A DNA stretch of 6,718 bases from NCBI GenBank assembly GCA_025455285.1, contig JALOMU010000222.1, positions 1 to 6,718 on the forward strand. The letters are read 5' to 3'. The DNA is from Flavihumibacter sp. GTDB lineage: Bacteria; Bacteroidota; Bacteroidia; Chitinophagales; Chitinophagaceae. Below are positions 1 to 6,599 of this stretch, piece by piece; position 1 is the first letter of the stretch, and each line of letters opens with the position of its first letter. A model generated the notes under the pieces. The model was not told where the DNA came from, made no database searches, and saw only the letters and a list, made by a program, of their open reading frames with translations. Made by a program: the position numbers and the translations under genes.

Positions 1-1
1 T

Positions 2-922
2 GATGATCTGATCATTGAAGGAGTAGAAAAATTTGTAGTTCCTTATTTCTATCTTTTTGTTAACTACAATATCATTACCCATCTTAACCTGCATCCAAGA
101 CTGGCCAATATATTTCGGGTAGCGATCACTGTTATTACCCTTTATTATGCTGTCCGGCTGGTGAACCATATCCTTGGTGCCATGCTGAAGGGATTCATGG
201 AAAGAAGACATGAAACTCCCGAGCGGATAAGGCAACTCCGGGGAGTGATGATCGTGCTGAAGGCAATTGTATGGTTTCTTGGTATCGTTTTATTATTAGA
301 CAACCTTGGTTATGATGTTGCCACCATTATCGCTGGTATGGGTATTGGTGGTATCGCCATAGCCCTGGCGGCACAAACCATCCTCGGTGATCTCTTCAGT
401 TATTTTGTGATCTTCTTTGACAAACCATTTGAGATCGGCGATTTTGTAAATGCAGAGGGTAAAGTGGGAACCATTGAATACATTGGAATTAAAACTACCC
501 GCATCCGCAGCATCACCGGTGAACAGGTAATTATGTCCAACACCAAACTCACCAATACGGCACTGCATAATTTCAAACGCATGGAAAGAAGGCGGATTGC
601 TTTTTCAATTGGTGTTACGTATCAGACTCCTGCTGAAAAATTGAAACAGATTCCAGGCATTATTGAAAAGGCAATCAAAGCGCAGTCCATAACAGCATTT
701 GACCGTTCGCATCTTTCCTCCTTTGGCGATTTCAGTATCAATTTCGAAACTGTTTATTTCATTGACACGCCTGATTATCTCGCCTTCATGAATGCCCAGC
801 AGGAAATCTACCAGGCGATTTTTGAATCGTTCGAACAGCAGCAAATTGATTTTGCCTATCCTACCCAAACTCTTTTTCTGGAAAGGGCCAGCCAGGATAA
901 AGCAGCGAAAACCACTGAATAA
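2..922 (+). CDS. MscS-family mechanosensitive ion channel, 5'-truncated by window edge
   Basis: Inner-membrane small-conductance mechanosensitive channel that would release solutes on hypo-osmotic shock. The reading frame is open from the first bases of the window, so the gene starts upstream and 306 C-terminal residues are visible. An internal GTG at 161 opens the frame but is not the likely start, because the upstream codons also encode membrane-like sequence (VAITVITLYYAV). A hydrophobic helix at visible residues about 82-99 is followed by a Gly/Ala-rich pore-lining helix at about 107-125 (AGMGIGGIAIALAAQ), matching MscS TM3. The typical FDKPFEIGDFV junction and the beta domain come next (GKVGTIEYIGIKTTRIRS, then a TGEQVIMSN segment matching the DGKxxxIPN motif). 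A mixed alpha/beta C-terminal domain ends in a polar tail. It is the first visible gene of a plus-strand run, 25 nt before the deacetylase gene. Family assignment is firm; the subtype and number of N-terminal helices cannot be seen. Confidence 0.93.
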   Translation, partial: DDLIIEGVEKFVVPYFYLFVNYNIITHLNLHPRLANIFRVAITVITLYYAVRLVNHILGAMLKGFMERRHETPERIRQLRGVMIVLKAIVWFLGIVLLLDNLGYDVATIIAGMGIGGIAIALAAQTILGDLFSYFVIFFDKPFEIGDFVNAEGKVGTIEYIGIKTTRIRSITGEQVIMSNTKLTNTALHNFKRMERRRIAFSIGVTYQTPAEKLKQIPGIIEKAIKAQSITAFDRSHLSSFGDFSINFETVYFIDTPDYLAFMNAQQEIYQAIFESFEQQQIDFAYPTQTLFLERASQDKAAKTTE

Positions 923-947
923 AAGCTGCACCGATTTTGCTACATTC

Positions 948-1970
948 ATGGCTCAAACAACCGCTATGAGAAGCTTCGGATGGACCCTATTGCTTGCTCT
1001 TGGATTAACAGCACAAGGCCAAAGCACGCAAACCACTTTTGCGGAACGATTAGGCTTTCCAAAAGGATCCAAAGTAGTAATCCTGCATGTGGATGATGCA
1101 GGTATGAGTTATGATGCCAACCTGGGTGCTATGCGCGCCCTTACGGAAGGCGTTGCCAGTTCTGTTAGTGTCATGATGCCCTGCCCCTGGGTTCCCCAGT
1201 TTATGAACTGGTTGAAGGAAAATCCGAAAATCGATGCCGGCTTACACCTGACCCTAACCTCCGAATGGAAAAACTATAAATGGGGACCGCTCAGTGGATA
1301 CCCTTCCGTACCAGGTTTGGTAGATACCTCAAGTGGAGCCATGTATGCCTCTGTTCCGGAAGTGGTTCAGCATGCCAAACCTGAAGAAGTTGGTATGGAA
1401 ATTAGTGCTCAGATTCGTCGCGCCAGGCAGATGGGCTGGGAACCAACCCACCTCGACAGCCATATGGGTACACTTTTTGCGCATCCGGGATTTACTATGC
1501 AATACGTTCAGGCCGGAATCCGGGAAAGCATCCCGGTGATGGTTCCAGGAGGCCATAATACCAATCTTATTGAAGATGATCCTTCACTGGCTGAGCGAAA
1601 AACAGAGACGGATCAGTTGGGGCTAATGCTCTGGAATGCCGGTCTACCGGTGCTGGATGATCTCCATAATAAAAGTTATGGCTGGAAGATTCCTGAAGAA
1701 GCTTTGAAGTCGGATAAAGCCCTGGCTGCTTATGCAACCAAACAATATATCCAGGCGCTGGAAGAATGCAAACCGGGCCTCACCATGATGATTATGCATT
1801 GTACCCAACCCACTGAAGTATTTGAACACATCAGCGACAGCGGTCCAAGGCGGAAAGCAGATCTGCTTGGCATGTTATCGCCTCAGGTGAAAAAATACAT
1901 CCGGGACAATGGTATCATCCTGACAACCTGGAGAGAATTGATGGAAAGAAGAAAACAGCTTTCGAAGTAA
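948..1970 (+). CDS. Secreted ChbG/YdjC-type carbohydrate deacetylase (polysaccharide deacetylase superfamily)
   Basis: Predicted metal-dependent deacetylase of the YdjC/ChbG family, whose characterised members remove acetyl groups from N-acetylated sugars such as diacetylchitobiose; the substrate here is unknown. The 340-residue product carries a signal peptide (basic start, then WTLLLALGLTA, likely cleavage near AQG/QS), so it should act in the periplasm or outside the cell. Motifs, numbered from the ATG at 948: HVDDAG with Asp49-Asp50, GLHLTLTSEW with His100, THLDSHMG with His168, Asp170 and His172, and a late IMHC segment. These fit the Asp/His/His metal site and the HxDxH signature of the family. 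An alternative ATG at 966 gives 334 residues and a shorter signal-peptide n-region; neither has a Shine-Dalgarno. The frame is open back to 792, but those codons overlap the channel gene and lie ahead of the signal peptide, so they are excluded. It lies 25 nt after the channel gene and 2 nt before the SRPBCC gene, suggesting co-transcription. Confidence 0.88.
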   Translation: MAQTTAMRSFGWTLLLALGLTAQGQSTQTTFAERLGFPKGSKVVILHVDDAGMSYDANLGAMRALTEGVASSVSVMMPCPWVPQFMNWLKENPKIDAGLHLTLTSEWKNYKWGPLSGYPSVPGLVDTSSGAMYASVPEVVQHAKPEEVGMEISAQIRRARQMGWEPTHLDSHMGTLFAHPGFTMQYVQAGIRESIPVMVPGGHNTNLIEDDPSLAERKTETDQLGLMLWNAGLPVLDDLHNKSYGWKIPEEALKSDKALAAYATKQYIQALEECKPGLTMMIMHCTQPTEVFEHISDSGPRRKADLLGMLSPQVKKYIRDNGIILTTWRELMERRKQLSK

Positions 1971-1972
1971 AC

Positions 1973-2509
1973 ATGCCAACCATTCACCTGACCAGTTTTA
2001 TCCAGGCGCCGATTGAAAGGGTATTTGATCTTTCACGCAGCATCGACCTGCACAAAAAATCCATGACAGACAGTGCGGAGGAAGCTGTTGCCGGCACCAC
2101 CAATGGCCTGATACAATTGGGGGAAACAGTCACCTGGAAAGGCAAACACCTCGGTAAAACACGCTTTCATAAATCCCGGATTAGCGCGCTTCAAGCCCCC
2201 ATTCATTTTATTGATGAAATGATGGAAGGGGATTTCAAATCTTTTGAACATGCCCATCATTTTATGAAAATTGAAAATGGTACTATCATGATCGACCTGG
2301 TCAACTACGAAGTGCCTTATGGGGTGATTGGCCGGCTGGTCGACCGGTTTTACCTTTTCCGGTACCTCGTAAAAATGATGGAAGCCAGAAATTTATTTAT
2401 TAAACAAACTGCGGAATCAGAGAGATGGCGGCAATTTTTGTTTGCAGCCCATGAACAATCGTCCCAGTCTCTTTACATCCCTGTCTCCCGCCCTGTTACA
2501 TCTCTATGA
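1973..2509 (+). CDS. SRPBCC (START/Bet v1-like) family protein
   Basis: Small, probably cytoplasmic protein of the SRPBCC ligand-binding superfamily, 178 residues, without a signal peptide or membrane segment. Visible hallmarks are the opening beta strand and helix (SFIQAPIERVFDLSRSIDLH, residues 8-27), a GETVTWKGKHLG strand pair near 50-61, MMEGDFKSFEHAHHF near 83-97, a DLVNYEVPYGVIGRLVD segment at 108-124, and a long C-terminal helix at about 125-156. This resembles the Bacteroidota proteins annotated as SRPBCC or cyclase/dehydrase-like. The ligand or reaction cannot be deduced. The ATG sits 2 nt after the deacetylase stop, indicating translational coupling. The fold appears complete by about residue 156; the last 20 or so residues are low in structure and are read from DNA that also encodes the start of comB. 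That extension may be a lineage-specific stop-codon loss. Confidence 0.8.
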   Translation: MPTIHLTSFIQAPIERVFDLSRSIDLHKKSMTDSAEEAVAGTTNGLIQLGETVTWKGKHLGKTRFHKSRISALQAPIHFIDEMMEGDFKSFEHAHHFMKIENGTIMIDLVNYEVPYGVIGRLVDRFYLFRYLVKMMEARNLFIKQTAESERWRQFLFAAHEQSSQSLYIPVSRPVTSL

Positions 2510-3188
2510 TGTTCGCGAAAGTATAGTTGTAATTATTGATGTGTTGAGGGCCACCTCCACCATCGCTACCGCCCTCTACAATGGCGCGAGCTCAGTGATA
2601 CCAGTGGATTCTGTGCAGCGCTGTATTGAACTTGGGGGACAAATAGGCGCCATCACTGCCGGAGAGCGGGATGGAAAAGTGGCAGCCGGACTTGCCTATG
2701 GCAATTCTCCCTTTGAATATCCCCGTAGTTTTGTGGAGAACAAGACTCTGGTGTTGACAACCACCAATGGAACCAAGTTGCTGCACATGGCATTAAACAA
2801 TGGTGCTCCTACCGTGATAACAGGTTCTTTTCCCAACCTCTCAGCAGTTTGCGACTTCCTGGTTGCTGAAAAACGCAATGTGATCCTGGGCTGTGCGGCC
2901 TGGAAAGATCGTTTTAACCTGGAAGACACCCTGTTTGCCGGAGCTGTGATTGACCGCATCCGGGAGCATTTTGAAATTAATTGCGATTCCTCACAAATGG
3001 CGGCCACCCTTTACCAGGAAGCAAGGGAGGATTTGTATGAATTCATGAAGAAGAAAGACGCATCGCATTACCATCGCCTGACAGGCTACGGATTGGAAAA
3101 AGACATCCGCTACTGCCTTAAAGCAGATGGTGCCAATGTATTACCCATATATATTGATGGCCGACTGGTAGTTAACCCAGCGATTTAG
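2451..3188 (+). CDS. comB: ComB-type 2-phosphosulfolactate phosphatase
   Basis: Predicted phosphatase converting 2-phosphosulfolactate to sulfolactate and phosphate, a step of coenzyme M synthesis in methanogens; many bacteria carry homologues with less certain roles. The 245-residue product shows the family's conserved blocks: IIDVLRATSTI at 28-38, AGERDG at 70-75 followed by GLAYGNSPFEY at 80-90, LTTTNGT at 102-108, and NLEDTLFAGAVID at 156-168. Length fits the family. The ATG at 2451 is preferred over an in-frame TTG at 2442; the block SLFTSLSPALLHLYDV starts at residue 6, so a later start would cut into likely core sequence. The start lies 59 nt inside the SRPBCC gene in another frame, and the 3' end overlaps the convergent acetyltransferase gene by 17 nt. 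No comA (phosphosulfolactate synthase) or comC is in the window, so the physiological substrate is an inference from family only. Confidence 0.88.
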   Translation: MNNRPSLFTSLSPALLHLYDVRESIVVIIDVLRATSTIATALYNGASSVIPVDSVQRCIELGGQIGAITAGERDGKVAAGLAYGNSPFEYPRSFVENKTLVLTTTNGTKLLHMALNNGAPTVITGSFPNLSAVCDFLVAEKRNVILGCAAWKDRFNLEDTLFAGAVIDRIREHFEINCDSSQMAATLYQEAREDLYEFMKKKDASHYHRLTGYGLEKDIRYCLKADGANVLPIYIDGRLVVNPAI

Positions 3189-3738
3189 TGAGCACATAGG
3201 TGGTGAGTCCGGATACCGCTTCAGCAGAAGCAGCTACGGTAAATCCTGCTTTTTCATAAAAGCCCAGGCTGTTTTCATTTTCACTACTCAGCCATAATTC
3301 CTGTAAACCCGCTTCCCGGGCCTGTTCAGTGCAGCTGTCAAGCAGCCATTTTCCATAGCCCCGGCCTCTGACACTGAAATCCACCGCCAGCAGCCAGATA
3401 TAGGCAAAGTTTTTGGCAAGCTGGGAAATCAACGCCTCTGGCGTTTGTTCATGCACATTGAAACGTTCCCATGCTTCCAGCACATAAGCTGGTTGGCCAG
3501 TCATCTTAAAAGGATCAATATGGGGAGGAAATACGGTTCCGGGAATCCAGGCAAGCACCCCTGCATTGCCCGGAGCCAGGATGATTTCCCCTTCCGTGAG
3601 GCAATAATCCAGCGCTGCATTGAAATAAGCTTCCATCCCCCGGTGCCGTTGCTGGTCGGTACCCTGGAAACTATACCGAAACAGGGGGTCATCACTGAAG
3701 TTACTTGTGAACAGAAGAGAACATTGTAGCAGATTCAT
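3172..3738 (-). CDS. GNAT-family N-acetyltransferase
   Basis: Predicted acetyl-CoA-dependent N-acetyltransferase, 188 residues, cytoplasmic, acceptor unknown. The C-terminal half carries the GNAT core: a beta strand WLLAVDFSV, then the acetyl-CoA pyrophosphate-binding loop RGRGYGKWLL (motif A, R/Q-x-x-G-x-G/A), a helix, LQELWLSSEN, and NSLGFYEKAGF (motif B, the usual N-x-x-x-x-FYxxxGF). The N-terminal half, with an IILAPGNAGVLAWIPG strand pair and FPPHIDPFKM, resembles GNAT proteins that were long annotated as hypothetical. The ATG at 3738 is chosen; a GTG at 3807 would add 23 residues, but those codons cross the promoter-like GATATTTG at 3743-3750 and look unlike family sequence. The gene is monocistronic, convergent with comB (17-nt overlap of stop regions) and divergent from feoB. 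No Shine-Dalgarno is seen. Confidence 0.87.
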   Translation of the reverse strand: MNLLQCSLLFTSNFSDDPLFRYSFQGTDQQRHRGMEAYFNAALDYCLTEGEIILAPGNAGVLAWIPGTVFPPHIDPFKMTGQPAYVLEAWERFNVHEQTPEALISQLAKNFAYIWLLAVDFSVRGRGYGKWLLDSCTEQAREAGLQELWLSSENENSLGFYEKAGFTVAASAEAVSGLTTYVLTKSLG

Positions 3739-3742
3739 ACTG

Positions 3743-3750
3743 CAAATATC
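3743..3750 (-). promoter_or_regulatory. Candidate -7 element for the acetyltransferase gene
   Basis: On the minus strand GATATTTG matches the Bacteroidota -7 consensus TAnnTTTG at 5 of its 6 fixed positions. It ends only 4 nt before the ATG at 3738, so transcription would begin at or next to the start codon, giving a leaderless or nearly leaderless mRNA. No convincing -33 TTTG lies at the expected distance. This is a weak candidate whose main value is in favouring the 3738 start over the GTG at 3807. Confidence 0.3.
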
Positions 3751-3794
3751 CCGGACCTTTCCCGAATTCGTAAGCAGAATGGATAGCGGATCGG

Positions 3795-3802
3795 TATTTT
3801 TG
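3795..3802 (+). promoter_or_regulatory. Bacteroidota-type -7 promoter element for feoB
   Basis: TATTTTTG is a perfect match to the TAnnTTTG -7 consensus used by the primary sigma factor of Bacteroidota. It lies 22 nt before the feoB ATG, so transcription would start near 3808 with a leader of about 16 nt. A -33 TTTG is not clear; TTCG at 3767-3770 is a weak match with a longer than usual spacer. I see no Fur- or DtxR-like palindrome around it. Confidence 0.6.
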
Positions 3803-3824
3803 CACACTTAACAGATCTGACGGC

Positions 3825-5936
3825 ATGATTCAAATTGGATTAGTAGGCAACCCGAACAGTGGAAAGAGTTCTCTTTTTAATGTCTTGACGGGCTTGAACC
3901 AGAAAGTGGGCAATTTTCCTGGCGTAACGGTTGATAAAAAAACCGGCATCTGTGATTTGGGGGAGCAGCAAAAAGCAGCCCTGATCGACCTTCCCGGCAC
4001 CTACAGCCTCTATCCAAAACGGGGAGATGAATGGGTAACCTACCAGGTACTGATGGGCCAGGACAAAGAAGTGAAACTGGATATGCTGATTCTGTTGGCT
4101 GATGCCAGCAACCTCAAAAGAAACCTGCTCTTTGTTTCGCAGATCATCGACCTGAAGATCCCGGTAATTGTAGCACTGACGATGATGGACCTTGCCCGAA
4201 GCAAAGGTATTGAAGTGGATCTGGAAGGATTGGAGCGGGAACTCGGCGTTCCGGTAGTTGCTGTTAATCCCCGCAAAAGCAAAGGCATTCCCCAGCTTAA
4301 AAAAATAATGGCCGCCACTGCAAAGGGGCAGTACAAAGCACCTGCCTTTGACTTTATTGCCAATCAGGAGCTGGCAGCGGGAGCGGTTTCGGAAGTAAAG
4401 CAGCTTGTACCCGGACTCAGTGATTACAAGGCCATTCATTATCTGATCAATCATGAAAGCTTTGAATTGGGGGAGGGATTGCAGGAAAAAATCGAAGGTG
4501 CAGAAAAGAATCATGCTTTTAATCCAACCAAGACCCAGGCGGAAGAAATTTTGCAACGCTATGCCCGGATTAAAACCATCATGGGCCAAACGGTTGCAGA
4601 ACCAGATCCCTTACATAAAACCATACTCACGGATAAACTGGATTCACTTCTATTACACCGGGTATGGGGGTACCTGATCTTGTTGGGCGTGTTGTTCCTC
4701 CTGTTTCAAAGTGTTTTCCTCATTGCCCAATACCCGATGGATGCCATTGAAACAGGTTTTGGTGCACTGGGCTCCTGGCTGGGTGAAGTTTTGCCTGCCA
4801 CCTGGTGGAGTGATTTGCTGATCAATGGAATTGTAGCGGGGCTCGGGGGTATTATAATATTTGTACCCCAGATCATGATCCTGTTTGGATTGATCACCAT
4901 CCTGGAAGACACCGGTTATATGGCACGGATCAGCTTTCTAACTGATAAGCTCATGCGAAAAGTGGGACTGAATGGAAAATCGGTGATGCCGATGATCAGT
5001 GCCTTTGCCTGTGCGGTACCGGCCATCATGAGTGCGCGCAATATTGAAAATAAAAAGGAGCGATTGCTGACCATCCTGGTAACACCCCTGATGAGTTGCA
5101 GCGCGCGGTTGCCTGTTTATACTATCCTGATAGCATTGGTGATTCCGCAAAAAATGATTGGAGGTTTGGTGAGTTTGCAGGGATTGGTAATGATGGGCCT
5201 TTATCTGCTGGGTATTGTACTGGCGATGGCGATCTCCTGGATTGCCAAATGGTTTATTCAGAATAAGGATAAAAGTTTTTTCATCCTGGAACTGCCCATG
5301 TATCGTGCACCGAGGTGGAAAAATATATTTACCACGATGATTCAGAAGGCCCAGATTTTCGTATTTGAGGCCGGTAAAGTAATCATGGTGATCAGTCTGC
5401 TTTTATGGGCGATGAGTTCTTATGGACCGGGAGAGCGCATGGCACAGGTGGAAGCAGAATTTGCAGCAAAGAAAGCAGCACAACCGGAAGCTTTGGAAGA
5501 ACTGGAAAAAGCAGAAGCTTCTGCTAAACTGGCTAATTCTTATGCGGGAATCCTGGGCAAAGCAATTGAACCTGTGATTGAGCCGCTGGGTTACGACTGG
5601 AAAATTGGTATTGCGCTGATTACTTCTTTTGCAGCACGCGAAGTCTTTGTAGGAACGATGGCAACCCTCTACAGTGTAGGTGATTCTGATGATGAAAGTG
5701 GCTTACTCCTGAGAGAAAAAATGCAGCAGGAAAAAAAATCCGATGGCAGTCCGGTTTACAGTCTGGCCACCGGATTATCCCTGATGGTATTTTATTTACT
5801 AGCGATGCAGTGTATGAGTACGCTGGCTGTAGTAAAGCGTGAAACCCGTTCCTGGAAATGGCCGATGATTCAGCTGGCTTATATGACCGCATTGGCTTAT
5901 GTCATGAGCTGGCTGGTTTACACCATCGCTTCTTAA
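3825..5936 (+). CDS. feoB: Ferrous iron transporter FeoB
   Basis: Inner-membrane Fe(II) uptake protein with an N-terminal G-protein domain, 703 residues, complete. G1 is GNPNSGKS (8-15), the G2 Thr is in NFPGVTVDKKTG (Thr35), and G3 is DLPG (55-58). G4 reads TMMD (119-122) where FeoB usually has NxxD. The helical GDI-like region covers about residues 170-275. The membrane domain begins near 282 (GYLILLGVLFLLF) and contains both Gate repeats with their conserved cysteines: SAFACAVPAIMSAR (Cys396) and TPLMSCSARLPVY (Cys425). A charged Ala/Glu-rich cytoplasmic loop (about 540-570) precedes the last helices, which include FAAREVFVGTMATLY and a final helix pair. The Bacteroidota -7 element sits 22 nt upstream and there is no Shine-Dalgarno. 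The gene stands alone: the genes on both sides are on the other strand, and no feoA or FeoA domain is present. Identity is firm. Confidence 0.97.
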   Translation: MIQIGLVGNPNSGKSSLFNVLTGLNQKVGNFPGVTVDKKTGICDLGEQQKAALIDLPGTYSLYPKRGDEWVTYQVLMGQDKEVKLDMLILLADASNLKRNLLFVSQIIDLKIPVIVALTMMDLARSKGIEVDLEGLERELGVPVVAVNPRKSKGIPQLKKIMAATAKGQYKAPAFDFIANQELAAGAVSEVKQLVPGLSDYKAIHYLINHESFELGEGLQEKIEGAEKNHAFNPTKTQAEEILQRYARIKTIMGQTVAEPDPLHKTILTDKLDSLLLHRVWGYLILLGVLFLLFQSVFLIAQYPMDAIETGFGALGSWLGEVLPATWWSDLLINGIVAGLGGIIIFVPQIMILFGLITILEDTGYMARISFLTDKLMRKVGLNGKSVMPMISAFACAVPAIMSARNIENKKERLLTILVTPLMSCSARLPVYTILIALVIPQKMIGGLVSLQGLVMMGLYLLGIVLAMAISWIAKWFIQNKDKSFFILELPMYRAPRWKNIFTTMIQKAQIFVFEAGKVIMVISLLLWAMSSYGPGERMAQVEAEFAAKKAAQPEALEELEKAEASAKLANSYAGILGKAIEPVIEPLGYDWKIGIALITSFAAREVFVGTMATLYSVGDSDDESGLLLREKMQQEKKSDGSPVYSLATGLSLMVFYLLAMQCMSTLAVVKRETRSWKWPMIQLAYMTALAYVMSWLVYTIAS

Positions 5937-5937
5937 A

Positions 5938-5996
5938 CTTTCACCTTTCACTTCTTACCTTTCACTTTTTTTCACCTTTCACCTTTCACTTCTCAC
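5938..5996. repeat. Array of eight 7-bp repeats (CTTTCAC family) at the feoB 3' flank
   Basis: Eight units in a 7-nt period. Five are exact CTTTCAC (starting at 5938, 5945, 5959, 5976 and 5983), two are diverged (TTCTTAC at 5952, TTCTCAC at 5990), and one at 5966 is stretched to 10 nt by extra T residues. There is a higher order: the three-unit block 5938-5958 recurs at 5976-5996 with one mismatch in 21 positions. The minus strand reads as GTGAAAG units. The array begins 1 nt after the feoB stop and runs into the 3' end of the convergent thioredoxin-like gene. No inverted repeat is present, so it is not an intrinsic terminator. Similar short GTGAAAG-type arrays may occur elsewhere in such genomes, but that cannot be tested here. 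Confidence 0.85.
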
Positions 5997-6584
5997 TTCC
6001 TTCATGAATTCCTCCGCAACCTCCATACCCTTACTCTTCGCATACCAGGCGTGGAGTTGATTATAGAGTTCTTCTTTGGGAACTGTTCCATTTTGCTTCA
6101 GCTCATCGAGCAGCTTTTGAGCAGATGTTGGTCTTGGTCCCCAAGTGCCAACTACACTCAGGTCCTCCTCTTTCATCAGGATGATTTTTGGAATGGAGCG
6201 GGTTCCATTGGTCAGAAATTGGTCCATGATATCGAGATTTTCATCCCGCAGAATGAGTCTGTGCTGAATTAAAGGATTAACTGCTGCTAGTTTTTCCACT
6301 ATGGGTACCACTTGTGCGGCATCACCACACCATCCTTCTGTAATGGTAAGCCAGATCATAGGGGTTTCAATATTCAGGAGTTGTTGTTCCAATTCTTCCG
6401 GAACCGTCCAGGTTTTATCCCAGCGATTCATCCGCTGCACATTCAACCGGGTGTAATCCACCAGCCATTCTTCCTGGTTGGGACCAGTGGTTTTTCCTGA
6501 TTCAACAAGGTCATTTAATGTATTCCGGTAGGTAGTATAGGATACAGCCTGGTCAATGACCAGTTCATTCATATGTGTCATCAT
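5979..6584 (-). CDS. Thioredoxin-fold protein with a single active-site Cys
   Basis: Probably cytoplasmic thioredoxin-fold protein, 201 residues, no signal peptide. A helical N-terminal region of about 70 residues, including the NRWDKTW segment at 53-59, precedes the thioredoxin core: strand MIWLTITE, then GWCGDAAQ at 84-91, a helix, strand HRLILRDEN, and the SIPKIILM segment with the presumed cis-Pro132. The active site is WCGD: Cys86 is present, but the resolving Cys of CxxC is replaced by Ala89, so it cannot work as a classical dithiol reductase. This matches the Bacteroidota 'thioredoxin family protein' type; a monothiol redox or binding role is inference. The first of two adjacent ATGs is used, with Met5 as a third option. 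The start lies 15 nt after the ArsC-like gene's stop, suggesting an operon. The last six residues (EVRSER) and the stop are encoded by the 7-bp repeat array or its edge. Confidence 0.85.
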   Translation of the reverse strand: MMTHMNELVIDQAVSYTTYRNTLNDLVESGKTTGPNQEEWLVDYTRLNVQRMNRWDKTWTVPEELEQQLLNIETPMIWLTITEGWCGDAAQVVPIVEKLAAVNPLIQHRLILRDENLDIMDQFLTNGTRSIPKIILMKEEDLSVVGTWGPRPTSAQKLLDELKQNGTVPKEELYNQLHAWYAKSKGMEVAEEFMKEVRSER

Positions 6585-6599
6585 TTGTTTCGTTTTCAG

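Noticed and set aside
932..939. CGATTTTG between the channel and deacetylase genes as a -7 promoter element
   Set aside because: Both bases of the TA half are missing, and the gene is only 25 nt from its upstream neighbour, so read-through is the simpler view.
792..947. N-terminal extension of the deacetylase frame starting inside the channel gene
   Set aside because: It would overlap the channel gene by 131 nt and place 52 basic, non-family residues ahead of a clear signal peptide. ATG at 948 or 966 is far more likely.
3431..3445. Inverted repeat AACGCC-TCT-GGCGTT as a hairpin or terminator
   Set aside because: It lies within the acetyltransferase coding sequence, has only a 6-bp stem and no T tract; chance is enough.
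3477..3492. Short dyad CCAGC...GCTGG as an operator
   Set aside because: A 5-bp stem inside coding sequence, not near a promoter.
3739..3807. GTG-started longer form of the acetyltransferase
   Set aside because: The extra 23 residues do not look like GNAT sequence and cross a promoter-like element; the ATG at 3738 suffices.
3739..3824. Fur or DtxR operator upstream of feoB
   Set aside because: No palindrome resembling either box is visible around the promoter element.
3840..4589. Long minus-strand open frame opposite feoB
   Set aside because: It lies fully antisense to the conserved G domain of feoB and its translation shows no recognisable domain; it is a shadow frame.
5938..5996. Repeat array as a CRISPR array or intrinsic terminator
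   Set aside because: Units are 7 bp with no unique spacers, and there is no dyad symmetry for a terminator stem.
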